Positions 16,993 to 25,861 of a stretch of DNA of 36,378 bases are shown piece after piece. The translations under genes and the position numbers were made by a program. A model generated the notes under the pieces. It searched no databases and had not been told where the DNA came from. It worked only from the letters and a program-made list of their open reading frames with translations. The DNA is from Crocinitomicaceae bacterium (GTDB taxonomy: Bacteria; Bacteroidota; Bacteroidia; Flavobacteriales_D; Crocinitomicaceae), in the NCBI GenBank assembly GCA_021740085.1, contig JAIPAL010000021.1, forward strand, positions 1-36,378, given 5' to 3'. Within the stretch, counting starts at the first letter, position 1; every line of letters begins with the position of its first letter.

Positions 16993-18619
16993 ATTCTCTT
17001 TTTTCTTATTAGTTGTTCTTCTCTTCTTTTTCAAAGGCACCCTAATAGCACAAAAAAGCAACAAAATAATTGTTGGAATAGTAATCGATCAAATGTGCTA
17101 TGATTACCTATATCGTTACCAGCCGCATTTTAAAAAAACTGGTTTTAATACCTTCATGAAAAAAGGGGTTAATTGTCGCAATGTAAATTACAATTATGTC
17201 CCTACATTCACAGGACCAGGACACGCATCCATTTATACTGGAACAAGCCCAAACAATCATGGAATTATTGGCAACGCTTGGTATGATCGTCCATCAGGGA
17301 AGGTTATAAATTGTGTGGAAGACATAAGCGTTAATGGTATTGGAACTAGCTCAGCGGGAAGCCAATCCTCTCCAAAAAACCTTCTTACCTATACTATTAC
17401 CGACCAACTTAAACTTAGTTATCCAACAGCCAAAGTAATTTCAATCTCAATAAAAAATCGTAGTGCCATTCTTCCGGGTGGCCATTTAAGCGATGGAAGC
17501 TATTGGTTTGATAGTGAGAATGGAACATTTACCACAAGTACCTATTTCAAAAATAAATTACCGGATTGGTTAGTTGAATTTAATGCCACAAAAAATGCCA
17601 AAACTTACCTAAAAGACTGGGATCTCTTATATCCTTTAGCAAACTATACCGCAGGAAATAAGGATGATAACGACTACGAAGGACTTATTAACGGAAAGAC
17701 TAGCCCAACATTTCCATATAACTTTTCCACTTTGCCATCAAGTGATTTTTCCAATTTCACCATTTCACCATTTGCCAATTGTTTACTAACTGATTTAGCG
17801 CTTACCGCTATAGAAAATGAAAAGCTAGGCGATGATTCACAGACAGATATGCTTTGCATTAGCTATTCAACCCCTGATATTGCAGGACATGTTTTTGGGC
17901 CTTATTCCCTTGAGATGGAAGACATGTATGCTCGACTAGACCTTGAAATAGGCAAGCTTATTCAAGAATTAAACAAAAGATTTGGCAAAGACAACTACAC
18001 TGTTTTTTTAACAGCAGACCATGCAGTTGTTCCAATTCCACAAATGCTTGTTGATCTAAAACTCCCCGGTGGCTATGTGAATATGGAAACAAAGAAGCAA
18101 GCACTGAAAAATTCAATAAATACCAAGTTTGGAAAGGTACTTACATTAAAGGAGATCAATCAAAACATATACCTAAATCGGAAAGAAATTGACTCGTTGA
18201 AATTAGATTTTGATGCGATTTGTGAATTCATTACACAAGAAATAAGAGAGTGGCCAGAAGTTAAAGCGGTATACACAGCTCAAGCGTTTTTAGATAATCA
18301 AGGAGACCAAGATAAATGGAAAGAAATGGTACGTTTAGGTTTTGATTCGAAAAGAAGTGGTGACGTTTTATTTATTTTACAGCCCGGATTTTTACCGATC
18401 CATGAAGAATCAGAACGAAAAGGAACCTCGCATGGCTCCGCTTTCAATTACGACACACATGTTCCACTCATGTGGTATGGAGGAGGATTACGTCCAACAG
18501 ATGTCTTTCGACCCTTAGAAATTGTTGATATATCAGCGACCTTAACACACATGCTTTTTTTACAACGTTCAGGTGCGATGACGGGTGAGCCGATTATTGA
18601 AGTCTTAGACAATAAATAA
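16970..18619 (+). CDS. pafA: PafA-type alkaline phosphatase
   Basis: A 549-residue periplasmic or secreted alkaline-phosphatase-superfamily phosphomonoesterase. Residues 9-28 are a hydrophobic signal segment. Catalytic features match PafA of Elizabethkingia: metal ligand D40 (VIDQM), nucleophile T81 (FTGPGHAS), N102, K162 and R164 (IKNRSAILPGGH), the D and H of PDIAGHVFGPYS, DH of TADHAV, and the H of GTSHGSAFNYDTH. K162/R164 are the PafA hallmark that separates it from PhoA, which uses one arginine. PafA enzymes act on many phosphomonoesters. The start lies inside the 3' end of the VWD gene (23-base overlap). The stop is one base from the convergent purC stop, leaving no room for a terminator. 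Confidence 0.92.
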   Translation: MENQVKDKFSFFLLVVLLFFFKGTLIAQKSNKIIVGIVIDQMCYDYLYRYQPHFKKTGFNTFMKKGVNCRNVNYNYVPTFTGPGHASIYTGTSPNNHGIIGNAWYDRPSGKVINCVEDISVNGIGTSSAGSQSSPKNLLTYTITDQLKLSYPTAKVISISIKNRSAILPGGHLSDGSYWFDSENGTFTTSTYFKNKLPDWLVEFNATKNAKTYLKDWDLLYPLANYTAGNKDDNDYEGLINGKTSPTFPYNFSTLPSSDFSNFTISPFANCLLTDLALTAIENEKLGDDSQTDMLCISYSTPDIAGHVFGPYSLEMEDMYARLDLEIGKLIQELNKRFGKDNYTVFLTADHAVVPIPQMLVDLKLPGGYVNMETKKQALKNSINTKFGKVLTLKEINQNIYLNRKEIDSLKLDFDAICEFITQEIREWPEVKAVYTAQAFLDNQGDQDKWKEMVRLGFDSKRSGDVLFILQPGFLPIHEESERKGTSHGSAFNYDTHVPLMWYGGGLRPTDVFRPLEIVDISATLTHMLFLQRSGAMTGEPIIEVLDNK

Positions 18620-18620
18620 A

Positions 18621-19568
18621 TTATCCGATGTCATTCTGAAGATACCTTTGAACATTAGTAAAAATGCGCTCTTGAATATTTTCCGTATCCGATTTAACAA
18701 AATCTAATCCCGTTATTCTTTCGTACAACTCAATGTAGCGATCAGAAATAAGCTGTACAAAGTCATCTGGCATGGCAGGTATTTCCTGTCCTTCAAGACC
18801 TTGAAAACCATTTTCAATGAGCCATTGTCGGACAAATTCTTTTGACAATTGCTTTTGTTCTTGCCCCAAGGCCTGGCGCTCTTCATAACCTTCCGCATAA
18901 AAATAACGAGATGAATCAGGGGTATGAATTTCATCAATTAAAACGACCTCCCCGTTCAGTAAGCCGAACTCATATTTTGTATCGACCAATAATAAGCCTT
19001 GCTTTAATGCCATTTCAGTGCCACGTTGAAATAGTTGCCTAGTATAAAATTCCATTTTTTCATATACTTCTTGACCAACATGGCCGTGCAACAAAATATC
19101 TTCACGAGAAATATCTTCATCGTGCCCCTCCTCTGCTTTTACGGCTGGAGTAATAATTGGCGAAGGCAATCGGTCATTTTCAATCAATCCTTCAGGTAAA
19201 TTCACCCCACACAATTGTCTTTTACCTGCTTTATATTCCCTGGCAGCATGACCAGCTAAATATCCTCGTATAACCATTTCAACCCGAATTGGCTCGCAGC
19301 AATGTCCAATTGAAACAGATGGATCAGGCGTAGCAATTAACCAATTGGGAACAATGTCCTTTGTGGCATCTAAAAAATAAGTGGCTACTTGATTAAGCAC
19401 TTGGCCCTTAAAAGGAATTCCTTTTGGTAAAATATGGTCAAATGCAGAAATTCGATCAGATGCGACCATCACCAAACGGTTCTCTGTTAGCGTATAAACA
19501 TCTCGAACTTTGCCATGATATACACCAAGTTGTCCATCAAAATGAAAAGTAGTTGTGGAATTTGTCAT
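18621..19568 (-). CDS. purC: phosphoribosylaminoimidazole-succinocarboxamide synthase
   Basis: SAICAR synthetase of de novo purine synthesis, joining CAIR and aspartate with ATP. At 315 residues it has the longer form common in Bacteroidota. Landmarks: GKVRDVYTL, the nucleotide-binding [39 protein letters not shown] and [13 protein letters not shown]. It begins 11 bases after phoH, so the two form an operon, a pairing familiar in this phylum, though the functions have no known link. Confidence 0.97.
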   Translation of the reverse strand: MTNSTTTFHFDGQLGVYHGKVRDVYTLTENRLVMVASDRISAFDHILPKGIPFKGQVLNQVATYFLDATKDIVPNWLIATPDPSVSIGHCCEPIRVEMVIRGYLAGHAAREYKAGKRQLCGVNLPEGLIENDRLPSPIITPAVKAEEGHDEDISREDILLHGHVGQEVYEKMEFYTRQLFQRGTEMALKQGLLLVDTKYEFGLLNGEVVLIDEIHTPDSSRYFYAEGYEERQALGQEQKQLSKEFVRQWLIENGFQGLEGQEIPAMPDDFVQLISDRYIELYERITGLDFVKSDTENIQERIFTNVQRYLQNDIG

Positions 19569-19579
19569 TTTATTTTTAT

Positions 19580-20545
19580 TTATTCTAAAGTGGAATTCGC
19601 CTCCGATTTTTCGTAAGCTTCAATTATTTTACAAACTAATTTATGTCTTATTATATCGCTTTTTCCAAGCCTAATTATTCCTATTTCTTCAATATCTTCT
19701 AAAATCTCCAGGGCATAATTAAGTCCTGATTTTTGTCGATGAGGCAAATCAACTTGAGACATGTCACCAGTAATGACAAATTTAGCCGTCATTCCCATAC
19801 GAGTTAAGAACATTTTCATTTGTAGGCTAGTCGTATTTTGAGCCTCATCAAGAATCACAAATGCTTTATCGAGCGTTCTTCCGCGCATAAATGCTAAAGG
19901 TGCTATTTCAATTATACCCGTTTCAAGCATGTTCGCTAATTTTTCCGGGGGTATCATGTCGCGTAATGCATCGTACAAAGGCATTAAGTAGGGGTCTAAT
20001 TTTTCCTTCAAATCGCCTGGAAGAAATCCTAAATTTTCACCTGCTTCCACTGCCGGCCTTGTTAAAACTATTCGTTTTACTTCCTTTGCTTTTAGTGCGC
20101 GAACTGCCAAGGCGACAGCTGTGTATGTCTTTCCTGTACCAGCTGGACCGACCGCAAAAACCATATCGTTTTTGTTCACGGCTTCCACCAACTTTTTTTG
20201 ATTAACCGTCCTTGCTCTTATTTTATTCCCACCATTTCCATGCACGATAATTTCATCGTCTTGATCACTTGAAAGTAAAATAGATCCATTTGCAAGCATT
20301 AAATTATCAATGTTGTTTTTGGAAATTGAATTGTATTTGTTGTAATGCGCTAAGATCAATTCGAATTTTCGCTCAAATTCATCCATTGTTTCAACATCTC
20401 CTTTTATGGTGAGCAGGTTGCCTCTAGACAAAATAGACAATTTCGGAAAAAAGCTTTTTATATGCTTAAAATAATCGTTGTTGACTCCAAATAAATCAGC
20501 TGGATTTATTTCCTCAATAACAATTTCTCTACTTTCTGACTTCAA
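19580..20545 (-). CDS. phoH: PhoH-family ATPase
   Basis: A cytoplasmic P-loop ATPase thought to act in RNA metabolism. Walker [10 protein letters not shown] is near residues 132-140 and Walker B VILDEAQN further on, with [16 protein letters not shown] and the [10 protein letters not shown] sensor. The N-terminal ~110 residues form the KH-like part usual in chromosomal PhoH ([23 protein letters not shown]). The start codon is TTG: an in-frame TAA lies directly before it, and the next ATG would remove about 53 conserved residues. purC follows after 11 bases. The name recalls E. coli phosphate regulation, but nothing in the sequence shows phosphate control here. Confidence 0.95.
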   Translation of the reverse strand: MKSESREIVIEEINPADLFGVNNDYFKHIKSFFPKLSILSRGNLLTIKGDVETMDEFERKFELILAHYNKYNSISKNNIDNLMLANGSILLSSDQDDEIIVHGNGGNKIRARTVNQKKLVEAVNKNDMVFAVGPAGTGKTYTAVALAVRALKAKEVKRIVLTRPAVEAGENLGFLPGDLKEKLDPYLMPLYDALRDMIPPEKLANMLETGIIEIAPLAFMRGRTLDKAFVILDEAQNTTSLQMKMFLTRMGMTAKFVITGDMSQVDLPHRQKSGLNYALEILEDIEEIGIIRLGKSDIIRHKLVCKIIEAYEKSEANSTLE

Positions 20546-20586
20546 TTAAATTACATTAGGGTTATAACTATCAGTAAGAAATACCT

Positions 20587-20594
20587 TACTTTTG
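20587..20594 (+). promoter_or_regulatory. -7 promoter element (TACTTTTG) for the SAM hydrolase gene
   Basis: An exact TAnnTTTG in the 90-base gap between divergent phoH and the SAM hydrolase gene, 41 bases before the ATG at 20636. No good -33 TTG is seen. Confidence 0.5.
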
Positions 20595-20635
20595 GTAAAA
20601 TTAGAAATTAAAGCAATACTTCACCAAAAATCATC

Positions 20636-21517
20636 ATGCAAATCATCACCCTTACCACTGATGCCGGACTTAAAGATTATTATGTTGCTTCATTAAAGGC
20701 GACCTTATACAGCCAACTTCCAGCCGCAGTATTGATTGATATTTCACATGAAATACGTCCTTTCGATAGCTCAGAAGCTGCTTTTCAATTAAGAAGTTGC
20801 TACAAAGATTTTCCAAAGGGGACCATTCATATTATTGGGGTTGATAGTGAGCCTAATTTATTGAATACCAATAAAGAAGCCTCAGTTAATGATTTTGTTC
20901 CGAGCTATCCTTCGATTTTGTTTTATGACGAGCAGTATTTTATAGCAACGGACAACGGTTTTTTTGGAGCTTTTTTGGGAGAGAATAAAGCAAGTGCTTT
21001 CTATCGGTATAAAGAAATAGATTCCCATCCGGAAATGCTGAAATTTCCTACAAAAAATTGTTTGATTCCACTCGCGGTAAAAATTATTCAGGGAGAAAAA
21101 CCAGCCTCTTTTTGCGAAATCGCTGAAGACTATAAAATGTCATTATTATTGAACCCAATCCTGGAGGCAATTTCCATTCAAGGACACGTTATCCATATCG
21201 ATTCATACGGGAACTTAATTTCAAATATTTCTAAGAGTGATTTTGATCGATTTGGAGAAAATGTACCATTTACCATCTATTACCACAATAAATCGTACCA
21301 TTTGGATAAAATTTCCCCTACGTATAACAGTGTTGTTTTGGGCGACAAAGTAGCTATTTTTAACAATGCTGGCCTATTAGAAATTGCTATTAATCAAGGC
21401 GCCAATCGAACGTATGGTGGGGCAGATAAATTATTTGGCGTTCGGAAAGGCGATATAATTCGAGTCATTTTTGAGCCTGCTGGATCACACAAATCAATCA
21501 ACACCTTGCAGTTTTGA
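20636..21517 (+). CDS. SAM hydrolase / SAM hydroxide adenosyltransferase (DUF62 family)
   Basis: A 293-residue member of the fluorinase/chlorinase-like family that in most bacteria uses hydroxide to split S-adenosylmethionine into adenosine and methionine. Visible marks: TLTTDAGLKDYYVAS at residues 5-19 (substrate Asp), DISHEIRPFD, G-x-[VI]-DSEP, and the C-terminal barrel with HIDSYGNLISNI. Nothing suggests a halogenating version: the long insertion loop of fluorinases is absent by length, though this is judged by eye. The next gene's TTG start overlaps the stop by four bases. Confidence 0.94.
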   Translation: MQIITLTTDAGLKDYYVASLKATLYSQLPAAVLIDISHEIRPFDSSEAAFQLRSCYKDFPKGTIHIIGVDSEPNLLNTNKEASVNDFVPSYPSILFYDEQYFIATDNGFFGAFLGENKASAFYRYKEIDSHPEMLKFPTKNCLIPLAVKIIQGEKPASFCEIAEDYKMSLLLNPILEAISIQGHVIHIDSYGNLISNISKSDFDRFGENVPFTIYYHNKSYHLDKISPTYNSVVLGDKVAIFNNAGLLEIAINQGANRTYGGADKLFGVRKGDIIRVIFEPAGSHKSINTLQF

Positions 21518-21825
21518 TCACTCGAATCGTCAAATTACAATTCCAAGCCGAAAAAGTAGCAGATTTTCTACTGATTTTTAACGAAACTAAATTGATGGTC
21601 TCTAATTTTGAAGGTTGTTTGGGGATGCAACTTTTACAAGATGTAAAAGATTCAAGTATATTTTTCACTTACAGCCAATGGGAAAGCGAGGATGCATTAT
21701 TAAATTACCGGCAATCAGACTTATTTAAAACGCTTTGGAAATCGATAAAACTGCTCTTTGAAATACCCGCAGAAGCTTGGAGTACAAGTATTTATTTTGA
21801 TGGTTTTACAGAAAAAGAGAAATAA
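21514..21825 (+). CDS. small ABM-fold (antibiotic biosynthesis monooxygenase-like) protein
   Basis: A 103-residue ferredoxin-like alpha-beta protein. A first strand ITRIVKLQF is followed by a helix, then FEGCLGMQLLQDV and FFTYSQWESEDALLNYRQS with the Trp-Glu-Ser motif typical of ABM or heme-degrading/quinol monooxygenase-like dimers. The substrate is unknown. The start is TTG at 21514, overlapping the SAM hydrolase stop as TTGA; the next ATG would delete the first strand and helix, so the TTG start is well supported. The overlap implies translational coupling with the SAM hydrolase. Confidence 0.86.
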   Translation: MITRIVKLQFQAEKVADFLLIFNETKLMVSNFEGCLGMQLLQDVKDSSIFFTYSQWESEDALLNYRQSDLFKTLWKSIKLLFEIPAEAWSTSIYFDGFTEKEK

Positions 21826-21838
21826 AAAGTCTTATTGT

Positions 21839-21869
21839 TTGATAATTTAAAATAATTATAGTAATTTTA
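21839..21869 (+). promoter_or_regulatory. weak promoter candidate for the cold-shock gene
   Basis: TTG at 21839-21841, a 20-base AT-rich spacer, and TAATTTTA at 21862-21869, one mismatch from TAnnTTTG. The ATG follows 25 bases later. Confidence 0.35.
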
Positions 21870-21894
21870 CATAAATAATTAATTTAGAATTAGA

Positions 21895-22086
21895 ATGAGT
21901 AAAGGAACAGTAAAATTCTTCAATGAGACTAAAGGTTTTGGTTTCATAGTTGACGATGACACGAGCAAAGAGTATTTTGTTCATGTAACAGGATTAATTG
22001 ACAAGGTTAAAGAAAATGACCAAGTTGAATTCGAACTTGAAGAAGGTCGAAGAGGTTTGAATGCAATTAATGTGAAAAAAGCATAA
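21895..22086 (+). CDS. cold-shock domain protein
   Basis: A 63-residue CspA-type OB-fold nucleic-acid chaperone. RNP1 is KGFGFI (residues 13-18) and RNP2 is YFVHV (27-31), with the conserved KFFNETKGF start and the ELEEGRRGLNAINV end. It binds single-stranded RNA and melts secondary structure. It is a single-gene unit with its own promoter candidate and a strong terminator 26 bases downstream of its stop codon. Confidence 0.97.
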   Translation: MSKGTVKFFNETKGFGFIVDDDTSKEYFVHVTGLIDKVKENDQVEFELEEGRRGLNAINVKKA

Positions 22087-22102
22087 TCATATTCATCACC
22101 TT

Positions 22103-22134
22103 TAAAAAATTAAGTCCCTTTTGGGACTTTTTTT
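22103..22134 (+). terminator. intrinsic terminator of the cold-shock gene
   Basis: Stem AAGTCCC (22112-22118) with GGGACTT (22123-22129), loop TTTT, followed by a run of T to 22134. An A-run at 22104-22109 lies before the stem but is not in register to extend it. Confidence 0.87.
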
Positions 22135-22173
22135 ATTTATACCCATTTACAAAACACTTTTTACACAAAATAA

Positions 22174-22206
22174 TTGTCTATAATTAGAATGAAAATTCTA
22201 CTTTTG
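22174..22206 (+). promoter_or_regulatory. promoter of the gldF operon
   Basis: An exact -7 element TACTTTTG (22199-22206), 17 bases before the gldF ATG. A TTG at 22174-22176 lies 22 bases upstream, slightly longer than the 18-base spacing of the other good promoters here. Confidence 0.5.
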
Positions 22207-22223
22207 AGAAGCTAAATATTTTT

Positions 22224-22955
22224 ATGTTATCACTCTATTTAAAAGAAGTTAGAAGTTTTTTAAGCTCAATAATCGGATATGTATTCATATTGATTTATTT
22301 AATCGCATCTGGCTTGTTTCATTGGATATTATCTTACAATACAAACTTGCTAGAGGGAGCTGAAGCTGATCTTATTCCGTTTTTTAATTTGTCGCCGTTA
22401 ATTCTCTTAGTATTAATACCAGCGATTACTATGCGTTCGATTGCAGAAGAAAGGAGGACTGGAACAATTGAGTTATTATTTACAAAGCCAATTTCAGATT
22501 TGGGTATCATCTTAGCAAAATATTTTGCCGGAATTACCCTCATGTTGATTGCCATCATACCAACAGTAATTTATTACTTCTCCATGTATTATCTTGGCGA
22601 TCCAGTCGGCATCATTGATTTAGGCGCTACCCTCACCTCTTATTTAGGATTGATTTTATTAGGAGCTGTTTTTGTTTCCATTGGCATTTTTGCTTCATCG
22701 CTGACAAGTAGTCAAATTGTATCGTTCATTTTAGCCATGTTTCTTTGTTGGTTTATTTATGATGGCTTAGAGCTATTAGGTGCCTTTGCTCAAGTGGGGG
22801 AATTAGACACTATTATTCGTTATCTTGGTATATCATATCATTACAATGCCATTAAGAAAGGAGTGATAGACACGAGCGATCTTATTTATTTTCTTTCGAT
22901 CATCTTCTTGTTTTTGTATGCAACCTTGACAAGCGTTAAATCTTTAAAGCGTTAA
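22224..22955 (+). CDS. gldF: gliding motility ABC transporter permease GldF
   Basis: A 243-residue integral inner-membrane protein with about six hydrophobic helices (for example IIGYVFILIYLIASG; LILLVLIPAITMRSIAEE; ITLMLIAIIPTVIYYFSM; LGLILLGAVFVSIGIFAS; IVSFILAMFLCWF). The short loop RSIAEERRTGTIELLFTKPISD is the ABC-2 permease signature. GldF works with the GldA ATPase and GldG in Flavobacterium, where the complex is linked to gliding and T9SS-era motility. gldA is not in this window. gldG starts four bases after the stop, and the operon continues to the DUF4340-like gene. Confidence 0.95.
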   Translation: MLSLYLKEVRSFLSSIIGYVFILIYLIASGLFHWILSYNTNLLEGAEADLIPFFNLSPLILLVLIPAITMRSIAEERRTGTIELLFTKPISDLGIILAKYFAGITLMLIAIIPTVIYYFSMYYLGDPVGIIDLGATLTSYLGLILLGAVFVSIGIFASSLTSSQIVSFILAMFLCWFIYDGLELLGAFAQVGELDTIIRYLGISYHYNAIKKGVIDTSDLIYFLSIIFLFLYATLTSVKSLKR

Positions 22956-22958
22956 GAA

Positions 22959-24767
22959 ATGGGTGAAAAAAAGTTTTCTTCTAAAGGTTTATTTAATTGG
23001 GGCTTTCTAATTATTGCCACAGCGGCAATCGTACTCGTAAACATTATTGCCTCATTGGTTTATGTTCAATTCGACATGACCGATGATCAGCGCTATACAC
23101 TCTCTAGTGGGACAAAGACATTTCTCTCGGACAAAGAAAGATTTAAGAACCGAATTTCAATAAAAATATATTTAGAGGGAAATTTACCCGCTGAAATAAA
23201 ACTATTTAGAAATGCCATTGAGGATAAATTGAGGGCATTTAAAAAAATAAGCAACGATCGAATTGAGTATCTTTTCATAAATCCAAACAATGGTTCAGAA
23301 ACAGAACAAAATGAGTTATTTCAAAGTTTATATAAACAAGGAAATGGCATACAACCGCTAGATCTTGCCTATCTTAAAAATGCCGAACAAACTCAAATAA
23401 TGCTTTGGCCGGGTGCAGAAATATCCTATTCGGTAAACGGAATAATCAAAGAAAGCAATATTCAGTTCCTTCCTGGTACCAAGCCTGGTAATCCAATGAG
23501 CCTAAATGATATAACGGAACAACTAGAAAATGCCATTAATAATCTTGAGTATAATTTACTTTCAGCAATCAGAAATATTACCCAAGTTGAAAAACCACGA
23601 ATAGCCTTTCTTCAAGGTCATGGGGAACTAAATTACAATCAAACAATCCGCGCAAGATCTCTAATTGCTCCCTATTATTCCTTAACAGAAATAAAACTGA
23701 ACGATTCATTGGCTTCTCTAAACGATGTGGATGGATTGATCATTGCGGATCCTCAATTTCCTTTTACAAACAAGGACTTATACATTATCGACCAATTTGT
23801 AATGCGCGGAGGTAAATTAATGTGTTTCATGAATACATTGCATTTAGAGGAAGATACTTTAATGACACGAGGCTTAACGCATACTATTAGGAAGAATCTA
23901 AAGCTTGAAAATATGCTTTTTGATTATGGACTAAAAATAAACGAAAACTACGTAATTGATGTAGCATGCGCGCCAAAAATTGTTCCCTATGCGGAACAAA
24001 CAATGATTCCTTGGTTTTTTCACGTACTAGCAACGCCAAGTCCACACCCAATCACAAGAAATATTGATCCTATTTCACTAAACTACGTCAACGAAATTCA
24101 GTTCGTTCCTTCTAAAACAACTAAAATAACATCGTTGTTAACTTCGTCGCCTAATTCAAACAAAACAGGACTTGCTCCAATGGTGAGTTTAGAAATGCCC
24201 CTTTCCTATGGCAAAAATCCGAAGCTCATCGAAAATCCAATGCAAGAAATAAATAAGCTGTGTTTGGCAGGAATGGCAGAGGGAAAATTTTCGTCCCACT
24301 TTCAAAACAGGATTTCACAAGAATTTAGCAATAATAAAAATTCAAAATACTTAAAAAACAGTACAAAGGAAGGTAAAGTACTTTTAGTTGGAAATGGGAC
24401 ATTTATTGCGAATAGCTATGACTCATTAATGAATGAAAAGACCGGGGAATTCATGTACAGACCTAAGGCATTTAATGAATTGAAATTCAATCAAATTCTC
24501 GCTAACAAAAAAATAGCCATGTATTATGGCAATCAAGATTTTTTTGAAAACCTAGTAGATTATATGATGGGAGAAAATTCTATAATCGACATTAGAAGTC
24601 GTCAAATCGATATAAAAAACATTGACAAAGAGAAACTTAAAACAATGGCCGTTACACTAAAAATCATCAATTTCACCCTGCCAATTCTTTTAGTGCTAAT
24701 TTTTGCGCTTATTTGGAATTATAATCGGGCTACTAAATATAGATCACAGCAAAACCAACCTAAATGA
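22959..24767 (+). CDS. gldG: gliding motility ABC transporter-associated protein GldG
   Basis: A 602-residue envelope protein. A membrane helix lies near residues 15-37 (WGFLIIATAAIVLVNIIASLVY), followed by the conserved QFDMTDDQRYTLSSGTK. A large periplasmic region follows, with DRIEYLFINPN and LQGHGELNYN motifs. A C-terminal helix near 565-590 (LPILLVLIFALIWNYNRA) ends in a short basic tail. This two-anchor layout and length fit GldG. It overlaps the next gene by the ATGA quartet, so translation is coupled. Confidence 0.95.
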   Translation: MGEKKFSSKGLFNWGFLIIATAAIVLVNIIASLVYVQFDMTDDQRYTLSSGTKTFLSDKERFKNRISIKIYLEGNLPAEIKLFRNAIEDKLRAFKKISNDRIEYLFINPNNGSETEQNELFQSLYKQGNGIQPLDLAYLKNAEQTQIMLWPGAEISYSVNGIIKESNIQFLPGTKPGNPMSLNDITEQLENAINNLEYNLLSAIRNITQVEKPRIAFLQGHGELNYNQTIRARSLIAPYYSLTEIKLNDSLASLNDVDGLIIADPQFPFTNKDLYIIDQFVMRGGKLMCFMNTLHLEEDTLMTRGLTHTIRKNLKLENMLFDYGLKINENYVIDVACAPKIVPYAEQTMIPWFFHVLATPSPHPITRNIDPISLNYVNEIQFVPSKTTKITSLLTSSPNSNKTGLAPMVSLEMPLSYGKNPKLIENPMQEINKLCLAGMAEGKFSSHFQNRISQEFSNNKNSKYLKNSTKEGKVLLVGNGTFIANSYDSLMNEKTGEFMYRPKAFNELKFNQILANKKIAMYYGNQDFFENLVDYMMGENSIIDIRSRQIDIKNIDKEKLKTMAVTLKIINFTLPILLVLIFALIWNYNRATKYRSQQNQPK

Positions 24768-25804
24768 AACGAAATATAATTACCCTGTTAGCGGGTGTTT
24801 TGCTCCTAACAATTTTAGCTTGGCTGAGTTTGAAATTGATGAGTAAAAAAGGGAAGTCAGATGCCGAATTAATTGAGTTTGCCATAAGTGACACCACTAA
24901 CATTTCTCAAATTATTATTACAGATGCCCAATCTAATAAAATAACCTTAGTAAATAAAAACGGGTTATGGGAAGAGGATAATGGAGACTGTGTCAGCCAA
25001 CAAAATGTTAGCTTTATTCTAGATGCGGCGAAAAATATTGAATTCAAAGGATATCTGCCGGAAAATTCAACACGGAAATTTACCGAGCTAATGGCTAGCC
25101 AACATACGAAAGTAGAATTCTTTGTGGACGGAGAATGGGAGAAGACTTGGTACATAGGACCATCATCTCAGGATCATTATGGACAAGTAATGTTGCTAGA
25201 AACAAAAGATGAAGGAAAAAGTACGAGCCCAGTTATGATGCGCATAAAAGGACTTAAAGGAATTATAGAACCTCGATTTTTTGCTGATAAAAGGAAATGG
25301 ATGTGCACCAACATATTTGCGTTGAGTGTTGATGAAATTAATAGCGTAAATGTTCAATTTATTGACGAGCCAAGCAGAAGTTTTAGCGTAAAGAAAAACA
25401 AACAAAATTTCATCGTTAAACAAGGAATGAATTCATTGAGTGTGGTAGATACCGCAAACATATACCGCTATTTACAAGCTTACAAAAAAATACATTTTGC
25501 ACTACCTAATTACGAGATGTCAGCACGTCAATGCGATAGCATAAAAAAATCGCTGCCCTTTTGTAAATTACAGGTAAATCAAACAAATGGTAAATCAACC
25601 CTACTGAAATTGTATCGGATAAAAGCAAAAGAAGAGGAACGTAATGAATTTGGGGAATTGGTCAATATGGACATGAATAATTTTTGGTGCATATTGCCAA
25701 ATGGACAATTGGTTAAATGCCAATATTTTGTATTTAACCCCTTATTATTAGGGCATGTGTATTTTCCAGCGATGGTGTTGGAAAAAAAGCCACCAACAAA
25801 ATAA
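24764..25804 (+). CDS. DUF4340-like membrane-anchored protein, partner gene of gldFG
   Basis: A 346-residue protein with one N-terminal membrane helix (residues 6-27, TLLAGVLLLTILAWLSLKLM) and a periplasmic beta-rich body. The start of the body (ISQIIITDAQSNKITLVNKNGLWEED) and 'EFFVDGEWEKTWYIG' resemble DUF4340 repeats, where a strand pair reads 'I.I....I.L....G.W'. There is no catalytic motif. Its ATG overlaps the gldG stop (ATGA), so it very likely belongs to the same complex, but its role is unknown. dnaN follows after 57 bases with its own promoter candidate. Confidence 0.86.
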   Translation: MKRNIITLLAGVLLLTILAWLSLKLMSKKGKSDAELIEFAISDTTNISQIIITDAQSNKITLVNKNGLWEEDNGDCVSQQNVSFILDAAKNIEFKGYLPENSTRKFTELMASQHTKVEFFVDGEWEKTWYIGPSSQDHYGQVMLLETKDEGKSTSPVMMRIKGLKGIIEPRFFADKRKWMCTNIFALSVDEINSVNVQFIDEPSRSFSVKKNKQNFIVKQGMNSLSVVDTANIYRYLQAYKKIHFALPNYEMSARQCDSIKKSLPFCKLQVNQTNGKSTLLKLYRIKAKEEERNEFGELVNMDMNNFWCILPNGQLVKCQYFVFNPLLLGHVYFPAMVLEKKPPTK

Positions 25805-25835
25805 AATTAACTACCCGAAATATCAAGTGAATTGC

Positions 25836-25843
25836 TATTTTTG
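25836..25843 (+). promoter_or_regulatory. -7 promoter element (TATTTTTG) for dnaN-rlmN
   Basis: An exact TAnnTTTG 18 bases before the dnaN ATG, inside the 57-base gap. It suggests that dnaN can be transcribed apart from gldFG. A -33 TTG at standard spacing is not apparent. Confidence 0.5.
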
Positions 25844-25861
25844 TAATCAAAACTTTTTTTC

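Noticed and set aside
19580..20545. phoH as evidence of a phosphate-regulated cluster with pafA and the PhoB-like regulator
   Set aside because: phoH sits on the opposite strand in its own operon with purC. The name reflects E. coli history and no Pho-box-like repeat was found near it.
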